DNA of 64,000 bases, from positions 558,001 to 622,000 of the forward strand of contig JAXRKN010000030.1 of NCBI GenBank assembly GCA_038502055.1, read 5' to 3'. Origin of the DNA: Tanytarsus gracilentus (lineage: Eukaryota; Arthropoda; Insecta; Diptera; Chironomidae). The stretch's first letter is position 1, and every line of letters begins with the position of its first letter. The position numbers and the translations under genes were made by a program. Shown here in pieces: positions 1 to 10,501 of this stretch. A model generated the notes under the pieces. The model ran no database searches. It saw only the letters and a program-made list of their open reading frames with translations, and was not told the origin of the DNA.

Positions 1-749
1 TTTGCCAAATTTTCGAATGAAAATGCAATGAAAGATTTCATAGTTTCCCAAGTTGAAGGATCAAAAACGGCTTTTCCAATTTTTCGGAATTCATTTTCAG
101 GATTTCCATGACATTCAGCTTCAATTCCAAAAGCGACTGATGCAATTGATTCAGTTGTGAATGACGATAAAACTTCTTTGAGTTCAATTGAACCTTCAGA
201 GCCGATTTGTGATTTTAAAAATTCAATCATTCGATCAGCTTTCGACTCAACAATCGGAAACATCATTTTCATTCGGCCGCTCGTGAATGTCGGACTCAAT
301 TTCGCTCTCAAATCTTTCCATACTTGACCTTTAGTGAAAAATAAATGAACTGACAATGGATCAGCTTTTTCATTCACTGGAAATCCATGATCGTGAAAAT
401 TGTCAAAACTTCTGATTAAAATTTCTTTAACGAGTTCTGGATCGGTTGGCACGATTGTCTTGCGAGTGATAAAAAACATCCCAAAAGCCGGTGAATTATT
501 TTTAAACTTATCATAATTGCGTTTGATAAATTCACTTGTGTGCTCACTAACACCGACGCCACCGATTGATCCGAACGGAAATTTCCTAATAAAGATTAAA
601 ATTTTGATTATTTATAGGTTGAAAAATTTAATAAATAAAAATAAATCTCACCCAGGCACGTATGGAAATCCAATTTCTTTAAAATATGAATAAAATTTTT
701 TCAGCCAAATGTAAGCAAAAATTAAAATTGTGAGAATTAAAAACCACAT
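1..749 (-). CDS. Cytochrome P450, CYP6-like (5' part, runs off left edge)
   Basis: Haem monooxygenase of the ER membrane; clan-3 P450s of this kind usually oxidise xenobiotics or lipophilic metabolites. Exon 1 is 652-749 and exon 2 is 1-585; joined, they read in frame. The start MWFLILTILIFAYIW is a typical N-terminal membrane anchor, followed by the proline-rich hinge FPYVPGKFPFGSIG. Further on are DPELVKEILIRSFDNFHDHG and the C-helix WKDLR, whose Trp and Arg contact the haem propionates in this superfamily, then FTTESIASVAFGIE. The I-helix, ExxR and Cys haem loop lie beyond the window, so catalytic integrity cannot be judged. A relic of the same type lies just upstream (926-1044). CYP6 family assignment is by general resemblance. 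Confidence 0.9.
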
Positions 750-925
750 TTTGAGTTTTTAGACGTTTTCCGGTTAAAATTTTATCGAACACTGAAAAAT
801 AAAATTCATGAGAGTGCAAAAATTGTCAAACAAACACATTTAAAACCTCGATTAGATTAGCAGATAAAAAATATTAAATTTGGTGGTAAAAAGTTCATGG
901 ATTCTGAGATTTTGGCCAGTCTTAC

Positions 926-1044
926 TTTACTGACACGCCGAAAGTGGATCGAATTCTTGGTGGAAAATAAATCCGCGATCGTGAAAATTTTCAAAAATTT
1001 TAAGGACAATTTCTTTAAGCAGTTTGGGATGGGTTGAAATTAGT
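926..1044 (-). pseudogene. Cytochrome P450 gene fragment
   Basis: The minus strand reads about 39 codons, including HPKLLKEIVLKIFENFHDRG, ..DPLSACQ and then TAA. This aligns over its whole length with DPELVKEILIRSFDNFHDHG..DPLSV of the neighbouring P450. No start, splice sites or remaining P450 domains were found around it in 750-1295, and the reading frame ends where the intact gene continues to WKDLR. It is therefore best read as a remnant of a tandem P450 copy. The rest of 750-1295 is AT-rich and holds the upstream regions of the P450 and of the receptor gene at 1296. Confidence 0.75.
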
Positions 1045-1295
1045 GATGAAAAATTCTGAAATATGGTAAAATCATCTAATTGGTACAGATAGTTAAAATA
1101 TATTCAAACTTTTATCCACATACAAAAATAATGTAACGAACACAAAATGATAAAATAATTTTTTTTCGGTCATAGAACATGTCGAATTTATTACTGACAT
1201 GACAGTCGAATGATTAATTGAAATCATGTCACACAAATAAATCGCTGATAATTTTTATTTTAGTTCATTTTCTTACTCTTCCTAGAAAACTCAAA

Positions 1296-2506
1296 ATGAA
1301 AAGTTCAACAACTAATAAAATATTTTTAACTTTAACTTATTTTTTAGGCGTTAATTTTCACTCACAAAAGAGTATTTCGAAAAGTTTTGTTGCACTTTAT
1401 GTGATTATAAATTTTTGGAATTTATATTTTGCTTTTTATCACTCAATTAAGATGAAATGGTATGTAAATAAAGGAATTTACACGCTGATTGGAATTTTTC
1501 AAAGCATGATTCCATTTTTCATGCAAAACTTTCTCATTTTTCGTGCTTTTGTTTTGAAAAATGATCAAAGTGAAATTTTAAGCGATTTGTGCGAGAAAAA
1601 TTTTCTGTTGCGAGTTTTTTTTATTTTATTTGTTAGATTTTTAAAATTGGCTATTTCACCTAAATTAATTGACGTTTTTAATTTGCAGACAATTTTTTCG
1701 GAATTAATTTATTCGAGTAATGATTTAATGTTCATTTATTATGTGGATTTAATGACTGAAAAACTTGAAATCATTAAAAATAAAATTAAAAACGAAAATT
1801 TAAAATTAATTAATCGAGAAATTTGTGAAATTTTAATTGCAAAGAGGAAATTACTTTCGCGCTATTCACTTGACATTTTCATCACTTTCACTTATAATTT
1901 TCTACTTTTAATTATAAGTTTTTATTGGTTTTTAATGCGATTAACTTTTAATCACTTTAAATATTATTATCAATATGGCACATTTTTGCACTTCATTGAG
2001 CCTTGCTTCATTTTTTGGATCGTATGCAGTCGATGCGAGAAATTTCATCAAAAGGTCAGAACTAATTTAATTTTTTTAAAGTAAATTTCAAGGGTTGAAA
2101 ATTGAAAGTATTTTGGTTAAAAAAACAGTGAAAGAATTTTTTGAGATCTTGAATTTTATTTTTCGATTTCGTAGAAATACTTTAATTAATTTTTCATCCT
2201 TGAAACAATTTTATAATTTTTCAGATGAAAGAAATTAATAAAAAGCTTCAAGAAAATTTTGATTACAATATTGAGCAAGTTTCACTCCTTTTGGACTCAA
2301 ATGAATCAAATTTTGTAATTTTTGGGATGATCGAGTTGAAAATTGAAACTCTTACAGATGTGAGAATTAATTAAAATTAAATAATTTAATTACAAGTAAC
2401 TAATTTAATTAAAATTAACAGAAATTTTTTATTTTAGATGCTTTCAGAAATTTTAAATTTTTTCGTCATGATGGTTCAACTTTTCACAATTGATCCTTAT
2501 CCTTAA
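1296..2506 (+). CDS. Gustatory-receptor-like 7tm chemoreceptor, copy A (short C-terminus)
   Basis: Exons 1296-2054, 2225-2359 and 2438-2506 give 320 residues; both introns are phase 0, as is common near the 3' end of insect Gr genes. The protein is hydrophobic throughout with several membrane segments (for example LLLIISFYWFLMRLTF). The last exon reads NFFVMMVQLF, a degenerate version of the TYxxxxxQF signature of the insect Gr family. The ATG at 1296 was chosen because its context (CAAAATGAAAAGTTC) is the same as in copy B, although the frame is open further upstream. Compared with copy B it stops 20 residues early, directly after DPYP. Family assignment rests on topology, intron phase and the final motif. 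The ligand is unknown; an odorant receptor is less likely. Confidence 0.72.
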
Positions 2507-2919
2507 GGTAGGACAGCCATCTGCTACAAAATTATCAGCAAAATTTTGCCGTGTTGATGAATTTTTCTATCAAATTTTTTCAGGAATTTTTTATTACTCA
2601 AGATAAAAAAATTATCCTGGATTTTATGGACAAACATCTGGTCACTCAAAATGTGTCGAAAAAATTTTTATGATCCAAGATAGAAAAAAAATTAACATGT
2701 AATTATTGTCACTCAAAATCTGACGATAAATTTTTGTGTGTTTATTTTTTCATGATTGAATAAAACGAAGAAAAATAAATAAAAAAAAAATGAAGAAAAA
2801 AATATTTAAAACAAAAATTAATTTTGATTGATGAGCCGTAAAAAAATCAATTAGTGAATTTTATTTATAAAAAATCAATTTTCGTCAAAAAAAATTTCAT
2901 TCATTAATAAAACCTCAAA
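2507..2919. other. Spacer between tandem receptor genes
   Basis: No coding potential seen. Just after the copy A stop, a segment around 2507-2560 (GGTAGGACAGCCATCTGCTAC...) resembles a segment near 23185-23215 (GGTCGGCCTGTCATCTGCTAC), possibly the end of another dispersed repeat. The remainder is A/T-rich and should contain the promoter of copy B. Confidence 0.4.
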
Positions 2920-4202
2920 ATGAAAAGTTCTAGTAAAATATTTTTAACTTTAACTTATTTTTTGGGCGTAAATTTTTACTCGCAAAAGAGTATTTCGAAA
3001 AGTTTTTTTGCATTTTATGTTTTTACGAATTTCGTAAACTTGTACACGGGATTTTATATCGTCTTTAGGGATGATTGGTATACTGGTAGAGGAATTTACG
3101 AAGTCATCGGATTTTATCAAAGCATTTTACCATTTTTCATTCAAAATTTTATAATTTTTCGTGCTTTTGTTTTAAAAAATTTTCAAGAAGAAATTTTCAA
3201 GCAAATTAAAAGTGAGAAATGTTTTTGCGAGAAAAAGTTTTTGCTGAGAATTTTGGTAATTTTAATTATAAGAATTTTAAAATTAACAGTTTCACTTCGA
3301 GTGCCGGATTATTTTAATTTGCAGACACTTTTTCCAGAATTAATTTATTCAAGCAATGATTTAATGTTCATTTTTTATGTGGATTTAATGACTGAAAATC
3401 TCAAAAATTTAAATCAAAGCAAAAGTTTAAAAAACTCAAAGTTTATAAATGAAAAAATTTGTGAAATTTTAACAATTAAAAGAAAATTGCTTTCTCGATA
3501 TTCACTTGATGTTTTCATCACTTTCACTTATCACTTTATTCTTTTAATTATAAGTTTTTATTTCGTTTTAATGCGATTAATTTTTAATCATCTGAAAAGT
3601 TTTCATTCGTTCGGAACTTTTTTACATTTTCTTGAGCCTTGTTTTATGTTTTGGATTTTGTGCAGTCGATGCGAAGAATTTAGTAAAAATGTAAGTTGAA
3701 TTTAAAAATGTGAGGATGAAAAATTCAGAGGTGGAAAAATAGAAAAATAAAAACTGAATTTTTATTTAATTTTTCAACCGACTTAAAAAATTTATTTAAA
3801 TCAAATTTGGAAACAAAAAATTCATCAACAAATAAAAAAATCACCTAATTTTAAATTAATTTGTCAGATTAAAGAAATTAACAAAAAAAATCACGAAAAA
3901 TCGTCGGATGATTTCGATTACAACGTTGAGCAAGTTTCACTTCTTCTGGACTCAAGCGAATCGAATTTTGTAATTTTTGGGATGATCGAGTTGAAAATTG
4001 AAACTCTTACAGATGTGAGAATTAATTAAAATTAAATAATTTAATTAAAATTAACTTCAAATTTTTATTTTAGATGCTTTCAGAAATTTTAAATTTCTTC
4101 GTCATGATGGTTCAACTTTTTACGATTGATCCTTACCCTGAACAAACACTCAAAAATTTAGGCAATAAAATTAATTCAAATATCACGAAAAAAAGCAATT
4201 AA
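2920..4202 (+). CDS. Gustatory-receptor-like 7tm chemoreceptor, copy B
   Basis: Exons 2920-3690, 3868-4014 and 4074-4202 give 348 residues with two phase-0 introns, the same architecture as the upstream copy. Most of exon 1 aligns with copy A (FLTLTYFLGVNF, LLSRYSLDVFITFTY, CSRCEEF) with many substitutions. The end of exon 2, intron 2 and exon 3 are almost identical at base level. The final exon has NFFVMMVQLF, then 20 residues that copy A lacks. It is predicted to be a multi-pass membrane chemoreceptor of sensory neurons, and tandem arrays of this kind are usual for insect Gr genes. Function is inferred from family likeness only. Confidence 0.74.
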
Positions 4203-4670
4203 AATTGGTTTTAAAATATTGGGAGCTGAAATTTGAAGACTTAGAAACTAATAAATGTTTAATTGTTTTATTTATGCAATTTTATGTTTAAGTTAAAAAA
4301 ATTTATTCACTAAAAAATATCAAATTTATTAATTTTTATTAAAAATTTATTATACATGGCTCGGCCATAAAATAAAATATTTAAAATTTTTGGATTCAAA
4401 ATTAATAGAAATTTTTTATTCAATTTTTCTTTAAAAATAATTTTAAATTTTAAAATCGCCAGAAATAGAAAAACCTAATTCAAAGTCTCAAAGCAAATAA
4501 AAATTTTTCACGTAACGTTTTTTCAAATTTTAAAATCAGGGTTGCGAAACATCGTGATGAGAGTGTGAGCAAGCGAGAGAGGGAGATAAAAAAATATAAA
4601 ATTTTCCGTCAGATTTAATCGAGTTTTCATTGAGTACAGAAGTGGAAATAAATAAAATTAATTAGTGAAA
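4203..4670. other. Receptor 3' flank and Chchd2 upstream region
   Basis: No gene seen. An AATAAA-like string occurs downstream of the receptor stop. Around 4560-4640 the composition changes (GAGCAAGCGAGAGAGGGAG, then ATATAAAAT at about 4592), suggesting the promoter and 5' leader of the next gene. Confidence 0.4.
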
Positions 4671-5497
4671 ATGCCACGAAGAGGACGATCAGCGAGCCCA
4701 CCACCAGCCCAGCGCAGGTAAACATTCAATTATTCAGCTAAATTGTGTTTTAAATGATGAGGTTACATAATCGCTGGAAAATTTGTGAATATCTGTGGAA
4801 ATAACACGAGACATTGAATTTAATTAGCGACACTTTGTCAACTTCGATCGTTGTCATTAAATTTTCGAGAAAATTTCATAAGAAAATCATTCACGACATA
4901 TTTTTAGAATATTCTCAAATTTTCTCTCTAATCTTTCAACTGTGACGTCACAAAAGATTAATCTGATGATTTTTCCTTGGATCAGTGCCATAATTACTAA
5001 AATTCACGTGTCTGACTTAAAGCAATTCAAGTTCAATATTGTGAAATAATTTTGTTGTTCTTTTTAGGACAATGGCACCGGCACCTGCAGCCCGACAAGC
5101 AGCCCCACCACCTCAATCACAATCACGTGCAACCCAACCAACAACGGTTCATACGCCACCGACAGCTATGGCTCCATCCGCAGCTCCAGCAGGCGGTGGA
5201 ATGTTGGCGAACATTGCTACAACGGCAGCTGGAGTTGCAATTGGAAGTGCTGCTGGACATGCCATCACTGGAATGTTTTCAGGATCGGGTTCATCTGACG
5301 CTGCTCAAGCTCAAAATCAAGCAGCACAACCACAACAACAGCCAACGTACGGAACTGAACAACCATCGAGTGCGAATGGACCATGTGCATGGGAGATCAA
5401 ACAATTTATTCAGTGCGCACAACAGCAGTCTGATCTCACCTTATGCGAAGGCTTTAATGAAGCACTACGACAGTGCAAGTCATCGAAAATGATGTAA
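4671..5497 (+). CDS. Chchd2: CHCHD2/CHCHD10-like twin CX9C mitochondrial protein
   Basis: Exons 4671-4717 and 5068-5497 give 158 residues, close to the usual length. The N-terminus MPRRGRSASPPPAQRR is Arg/Pro/Ser-rich and suits mitochondrial import. A Pro/Ala/Gln-rich stretch follows, then a conserved glycine-rich hydrophobic segment (MLANIATTAAGVAIGSAAGH). The C-terminal CHCH domain has two CX9C pairs, C-AWEIKQFIQ-C and C-EGFNEALRQ-C, which form the disulfide helical hairpin oxidised by the Mia40 pathway. In flies and humans this protein acts in the intermembrane space on cristae organisation and respiration, and also in stress transcription. The first ATG is preferred over the one just inside exon 2 because it supplies the basic leader and an ordinary GT-AG intron. 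Confidence 0.92.
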
Positions 5498-5913
5498 ACT
5501 TCTGTCCTGATTTCCACAATAAATTTTTTTTGTCCTAATTATTTTTAATTACTGCAATTAATATCGAAGAGATTTAAAAATTAGAAATGATGTACATGAA
5601 TTATGAAATTAAACAAAAAATTAGAAAATAGAAAAAATAATTTTTATTCTAAATATTTTCAGAAAATGTTGATGAAATTATTTAAAATTCTTTGAGAGCT
5701 CTCTGATTGTCATCTTTAAAAATTAATTTTTCTATGTTTTAATTTCAAATAATGTTCATAAATATTTAACAATAAAAAAAATAAAATTAATTTTATTAAA
5801 AATTAATTAAAAGCCAAATTTTCAAATTAATAATTTTTATTAAAACGTTTTCTGTTTGATCAAATATTTTTTATAAATCAGCGCAAAAAAATGAACCAAA
5901 AAAATTTAAATTT
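5498..5913. other. Convergent 3' flanks (Chchd2 / Prpsap)
   Basis: AT-rich region between two convergent genes, with several AATAAA strings on both strands as possible polyadenylation signals. No open frame of note. Confidence 0.5.
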
Positions 5914-7472
5914 TCAATCCTCAAGCGTAACATTCTTGAAGAGATGACTCATCGACTCTTTGTTATGTATTCTTCGGATTGCTTCCGATAGCAGAATTGA
6001 AATGTCGACAGTTTTAATCTTATGGCATTGCATTTTCTGTATCTCATGTGGAATCGTGTTAGTCACTACAACTTCGTCAATGTGCGAGTCTTCAATTAAG
6101 CGCGGCGCATCCGAACTCAAAAGTCCGTGAGTGGCAAGAACGTAAATTTTATAAGCACCTCTCTCCTTAAGCACTTCAGCAGCCGAAACGAATGATTGAA
6201 CTTCATCAATTAAGTCATCAACAATGACCGCAATGCGACCACCGACATCACCGACGACATTAATTGGCGGCTTCTCTTTAGCCACTAACGATGGAAAGCC
6301 ACTCGAGATGTCAGCCATTCTTGCACGCGGAACATTCGGCGGTGAATTTCTTCCATCAACTTCATCAGCTTCCGACACTTTCTGTTCACCATGAATTACC
6401 GCAATTCCAAGTCTCAATCGTTCAGCATATGAAGTCGCCTTTTTAGCACTTCCCGGATTCCTCGCGACAATCACCGCATTTCGATAGTCCGGAATTGAAT
6501 CTTGAATGTATTGCAGTAAAAAGGGTGAAGCTCTCAAGTTGTCGACTGGACAATCGAAAAATCCCTGAATCTCCTTCTGGTGTAAGTCCATTGTGATGAC
6601 GTGAGTCAATCCTGCGTTGCACATCATCTTCGCAATGAGCTTGGTCACAATTGAACCACGTTTGCGCATTTTGCATTGTTTTGAGTAGGGTAAGTATGGA
6701 ATAACAGCCACAATTGATTTCGCTGATGAAGTTTTGCTAAAAAAATAAGAAAATTTAATTTAGGGATTTAAATAATTTTTAGGTGTCCATGTGAAAAATT
6801 ACTGGGAATTTTTTTTTTAATTTTAAAGGAATTTGAGGTGATTTAGGATTTAGAACAATTTTTAGATATTCACATCAAAAAATACCGTTACAATTATTTT
6901 TAAAATATTTAATTTTTAAATCGATATACTTTGAGTTACTTTAATTACAAATTAAGGCTTTAAAGTTTATTTATTTTTTGATTTCGGTAAAAAAATTTAA
7001 AAAACCGGAAAATTAATTTACTCAAACCAGTTTTAACGTAAAACCCTATAGAAATAATTCATGTCCTGGTACCTGCGAACTTTTTGCTCTCATGAAAAAT
7101 CTAAAAACTTCTTACACAATTTAATCTCGATTTTTAACAAATTTGTGAACCCAAAAATTTCTTCAAAATCGCACTCACCAAGCATATGCCATGATCAACA
7201 GTTCCATAATGTTATTATTACAATCCCTAAAAATAAAATCATTAAAATTTTATTTTCATCTTTAATTCAACTCACTTTGTTCCAGTTTGAATGATGTAGC
7301 AATTTTTTCCTCTAACCGAATCGCCGATATCAACCATCGTTTCACGATTTGATTTATGGTAAACTGAGCATCCGCTGCTCTTAATGTTTAATCGACTGCC
7401 GATTAGGTTGGCGAGCTCGGGATGTGAGTTGCCGTGGAGGAGGACAATGTCGGATGTCGATGGACCATCCAT
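5914..7472 (-). CDS. Prpsap: Phosphoribosyl pyrophosphate synthetase-associated protein
   Basis: Exons 7276-7472, 7179-7226 and 5914-6736 give 355 residues, matching the family. It is a PRPP-synthetase-like subunit that associates with PRPS enzymes and is thought to restrain them; PRPP feeds purine, pyrimidine and NAD synthesis. Visible landmarks are SVRGKNCYIIQTGTK, IMELLIMAYACKTS, YSKQCKMRKRGSIV, DLHQKEIQGFFDCPVDNLRA and VGDVGGRIAVIVDDLIDEV. The stretch VDGRNSPP...KEKPP is the insertion that separates PRPSAPs from true PRPS enzymes. The start at MDGPSTSD matches my expectation for fly orthologues. An acceptor lies upstream in the leader, so at least one 5' non-coding exon probably exists, perhaps near 7640-7700. 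Confidence 0.95.
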
Positions 7473-8470
7473 GATGAAAGGATTTCCTTGCGGTTTTACG
7501 TGAAAAAATCTAAAGAGGAAATTAGTTAGAAAATATTTGAGGAAAAAATGAGAGTGAAGAATTTTTGAGACGATAGAAAGATTTTGTGAAAGTTATAAAA
7601 AATTAAAATAAATTCAAAACTACATAAAATATTCAAATTATACCCTCGGACAAACCGTTCACCACAATTAAGACTATTTTCATTATTTTTTTCCTTCTTC
7701 TTCTAAAAATAACCCGAAAAATAATTTAAAAACATTTTTGTACATTTTTATCGATCAAACAACATCAACATGACAACCTCAAAGCGATTTAGTCAACTTC
7801 AAACCCCAGCAACAGTCAACATCACATTCAAATCACCAAAATCAAATTAAATATGCTCAATAAAGAATTTTAGCGATAAATTGCGAGTGAAATATATAAA
7901 AATAAATTTTCAATCAAAATTATTCTCACTTGTTCAATGCAATCTTAAATGTCTTCAAAGCCAATCGTATCGCCAAACGGTTTAGAAGCTTGTTGAACTC
8001 TTTCCGTAATTTAATTATGAATGGAAAATATTTTTTTCACTTACTTCTGTTTACTCAGCATTTGATGTGAGGGGGATGATAGAGACAAAGAAAAATGTAA
8101 GCGAGTCGAGGTGAGAATACCCTGAGTGAAAAAACGGAGGGAAATTTTAAAAATTTGCTGGATGAAATTTAATTTTATTAAAAATTCAGATAAGAAAAAA
8201 GATTAAAAGTTTTTATTAAATTTTGAAACTAAAAGCAGATTTTTGAATTTTAAAAATTAACGGAAAAAAATTTTTTTTGATTTTTAATTTTTTTTTTTTT
8301 TATTTTTTTTAATTTGTTTTAGTATTTTAAATTTGAAATTAATTTTTTTGAAAAAGTTTTGTTGTTTTTTGTGAGTATTTCGAACTATTTGAAAAATTTT
8401 TAATTAATAATTTTAAAAATTATTTTTGTGAATTTTTTGTAGTTTTTCGCCCCATTTAAATTTTTAAAGC
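7473..8470. other. Prpsap leader/promoter and downstream flank of protease gene
   Basis: About 7480-7700 probably contains the Prpsap 5' UTR and its intron (acceptor just upstream of the start). From 8280 the sequence is poly-T/A-rich with no gene-like content. No repeat with clear termini was found. Confidence 0.4.
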
Positions 8471-10124
8471 TTATTTGCATGCCAATCCCAAATCTCTAGC
8501 TAAATTATTTAATTCAACTCCCGCGTAATATTTACTGATGCAATAATTATTCACCAAATCAACATAATGTAAGCTCAGCATGTGCGCAAACATAGTCGGA
8601 CTCAATTTACTGATTTTGTTTTCACCCAATAAAATTTCACCTAAATTTCTATTTGACTCGAAATGTTTAGCGCTCAAAACTTCGAGTTGATTGTGGTTGA
8701 AATCGAAGCTGTTTAATAATTTGCAGTTAGCAAAAATATTTTCTGGTAAATTTTTGATTTTGTTTTGGCTCAAATTAATTTTTAATAAATTTTCCAAGTG
8801 GTCGAAAGAATTCTCAAAAACTGACACAATTTTATTTCCAGATAAGTCAAGTTCTTCAAGCTTTGTGAGCTGCTCAAAATTATCGAAACTTATTGTCTTC
8901 ACTGAGCATCTCTTTACCTTGTAAACTTTCAAATTTGGAAATTTCCTATCCACCAAAATTGGCAAATATTCAATGCCAGGATTGTTTTTAGTTTTAAAAT
9001 CAGTCACTTTTAAATTTTTATCGTGTGCGATGACGTAACCTAAGTTATCAATTATCGTTCCTTCATTGATGTAAAAAGCTAAATCCGGCTGAACAAATTT
9101 TGGCATCCAACTCCACTTACTGATGGTATTTGGGACTAATTTCGAGGCAGGCTCTGTGAAGCCAGTGATGTTGAAGTTGAGGGAAACAGAAGCGAAAGAT
9201 GCTGAAATATAAATTATTTATTAATTATTATTAATAATATTTTTAACTCACCATCCTTGACAAGTTCCAAAATCCAATTCAAAACGTCTTCGACAAAGAC
9301 TTTCATAAAAACGACGTAATTATTAGCGTTGCATCCCACGTTACTCAAAACTCCTTTTGAGACAACACCAACGACCGTCCACTGCTTGACTCTTGCATCT
9401 TTCAACATAAAACCTCCACCACTGTCACCTCGACACGGTCCAATTCCGTTTCCTCCCGCACAAAATGTGTTACTTGTGATGAGCGTTGATAACACATGAT
9501 GATTTCTGTAGCATTCTTCTTGTGAAACTGTTTGCAACTCAGCAAATCTCGGGATCAATTCAGGTGAATTATTTTCACTCTGTCCATGGCCGACGACTGT
9601 ACCGAAAGAGCTTTCAACTGATGTGTTCGAACGTGGAAGACAAATTGGCGTTATAAAATCATTAAATTCGACTTTTCGATCCATTTTTATTATCGCAATG
9701 TCGCCTTCAGAACTTTTAGCTGAAGCTTTGTACGATTTATAAATTGAAGCACTTTCAACGAATCTCGTTTGTGAATTTTTGCTGGTTATGTTGAGGTGAT
9801 GCTGACCGAGTTGAATTTTAAGTTGGACATTAGGTAAAATGCAGTGAGCGGCTTCAATAATTAAATTAAAAATATTAGTAACTAATTTTAAATTAGCTCA
9901 CCAGTTAACACATGCTGCTGACCAATGACTGAACCACCACAAAGAAATTGATCATCATCATTCTTAAAAATTGCAACTTTCCATGGAAATTGACCATCTT
10001 CTGCCGTTTCAGCTCCAACCAAAAATTGAGCAGCATAATTTTGAGTTCCACATTTGTGAGACGTGACTGAGATTAATGAGAAAATTAAGAAGATCGCAAT
10101 TAAGCGAAATTTGAGAGAATTCAT
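8471..10124 (-). CDS. Secreted S1 serine protease with C-terminal leucine-rich repeats
   Basis: Exons 9902-10124, 9252-9851 and 8471-9201 total 1554 nt (517 residues). A signal peptide (LIAIFLIFSLISVTS) is followed by CGTQ..FLVGAETAEDGQFPW, then a complete chymotrypsin-fold catalytic triad: H77 in HVLTAAHC, D125 in GDIAII and S218 in CRGDSGGGF. The base of the S1 pocket is Gly (G212) rather than Asp, so trypsin-like specificity is not expected; the residue before LVGA is Phe, also unlike trypsin zymogens. A 50-bp GT-AG intron (9202-9251) joins the protease in frame to about 240 residues with four to five LRRs (LEELDLSGNKI, LLKINLSQNKI, LGEILLGENKI, LHYVDLVNNY). No clip domain is present. A secreted immune or signalling protease with a recognition tail is one possibility. 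The fusion depends on the short intron being real. Confidence 0.85.
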
Positions 10125-10501
10125 CTGAAAAAGAGAGATAATGAAATTTTATTATCAAAATTGTGTCGACGTCAATGCAATAATGTGTATGTAGTTATTG
10201 AACTAGAAAATAATCTAAAAATTGTGCACAAAAAAATCTAAGCTGCTCTTACTTCCATCTTATCTCCACGACGGTTCGACACGGAAAGAACGAAAAATGC
10301 AAAATCACTTTTCGATTTCTCTCACAAAAATCATCAATAAGAATGTTTAAATTGGAGCTGTGGCGGTTGCAAGTAAATCAATAAATCACAAATGTTTTAC
10401 TACAAATTAAATTTAACAAACAATTTGTCATTTATTATCAGAGATGGGCAATTACAAATAATTTAATGGAATGTTTTTCCCATTTAATTTTAACTTTAAA
10501 T
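10125..10501. other. Protease upstream region with a truncated MITE end
   Basis: Probable protease promoter. At 10439-10456 the sequence CAGAGATGGGCAATTACA is an exact terminus of the dispersed inverted-repeat family described elsewhere in this window; only one end is recognisable, so it is a truncated copy between the protease and Vps33B. Confidence 0.6.

Noticed and set aside
5052..5492. Gln/His-rich alternative frame over the Chchd2 exon
   Set aside because: Frame-shifted shadow of the Pro/Gln-rich CHCHD2 coding sequence; the true frame holds both CX9C motifs.
7741..7850. Short plus-strand frame starting ATGACAACCTCAAAGCG (26 codons)
   Set aside because: Too short, no splice partner, and lies in the presumed leader region of Prpsap.
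9214..9252. Protease ending at a stop inside the short intron (unfused form)
   Set aside because: Read-through gives only a run of Ile/Leu after the conserved end; good GT-AG sites and exact frame favour splicing to the LRR exon, though an intron-retained short isoform remains possible.
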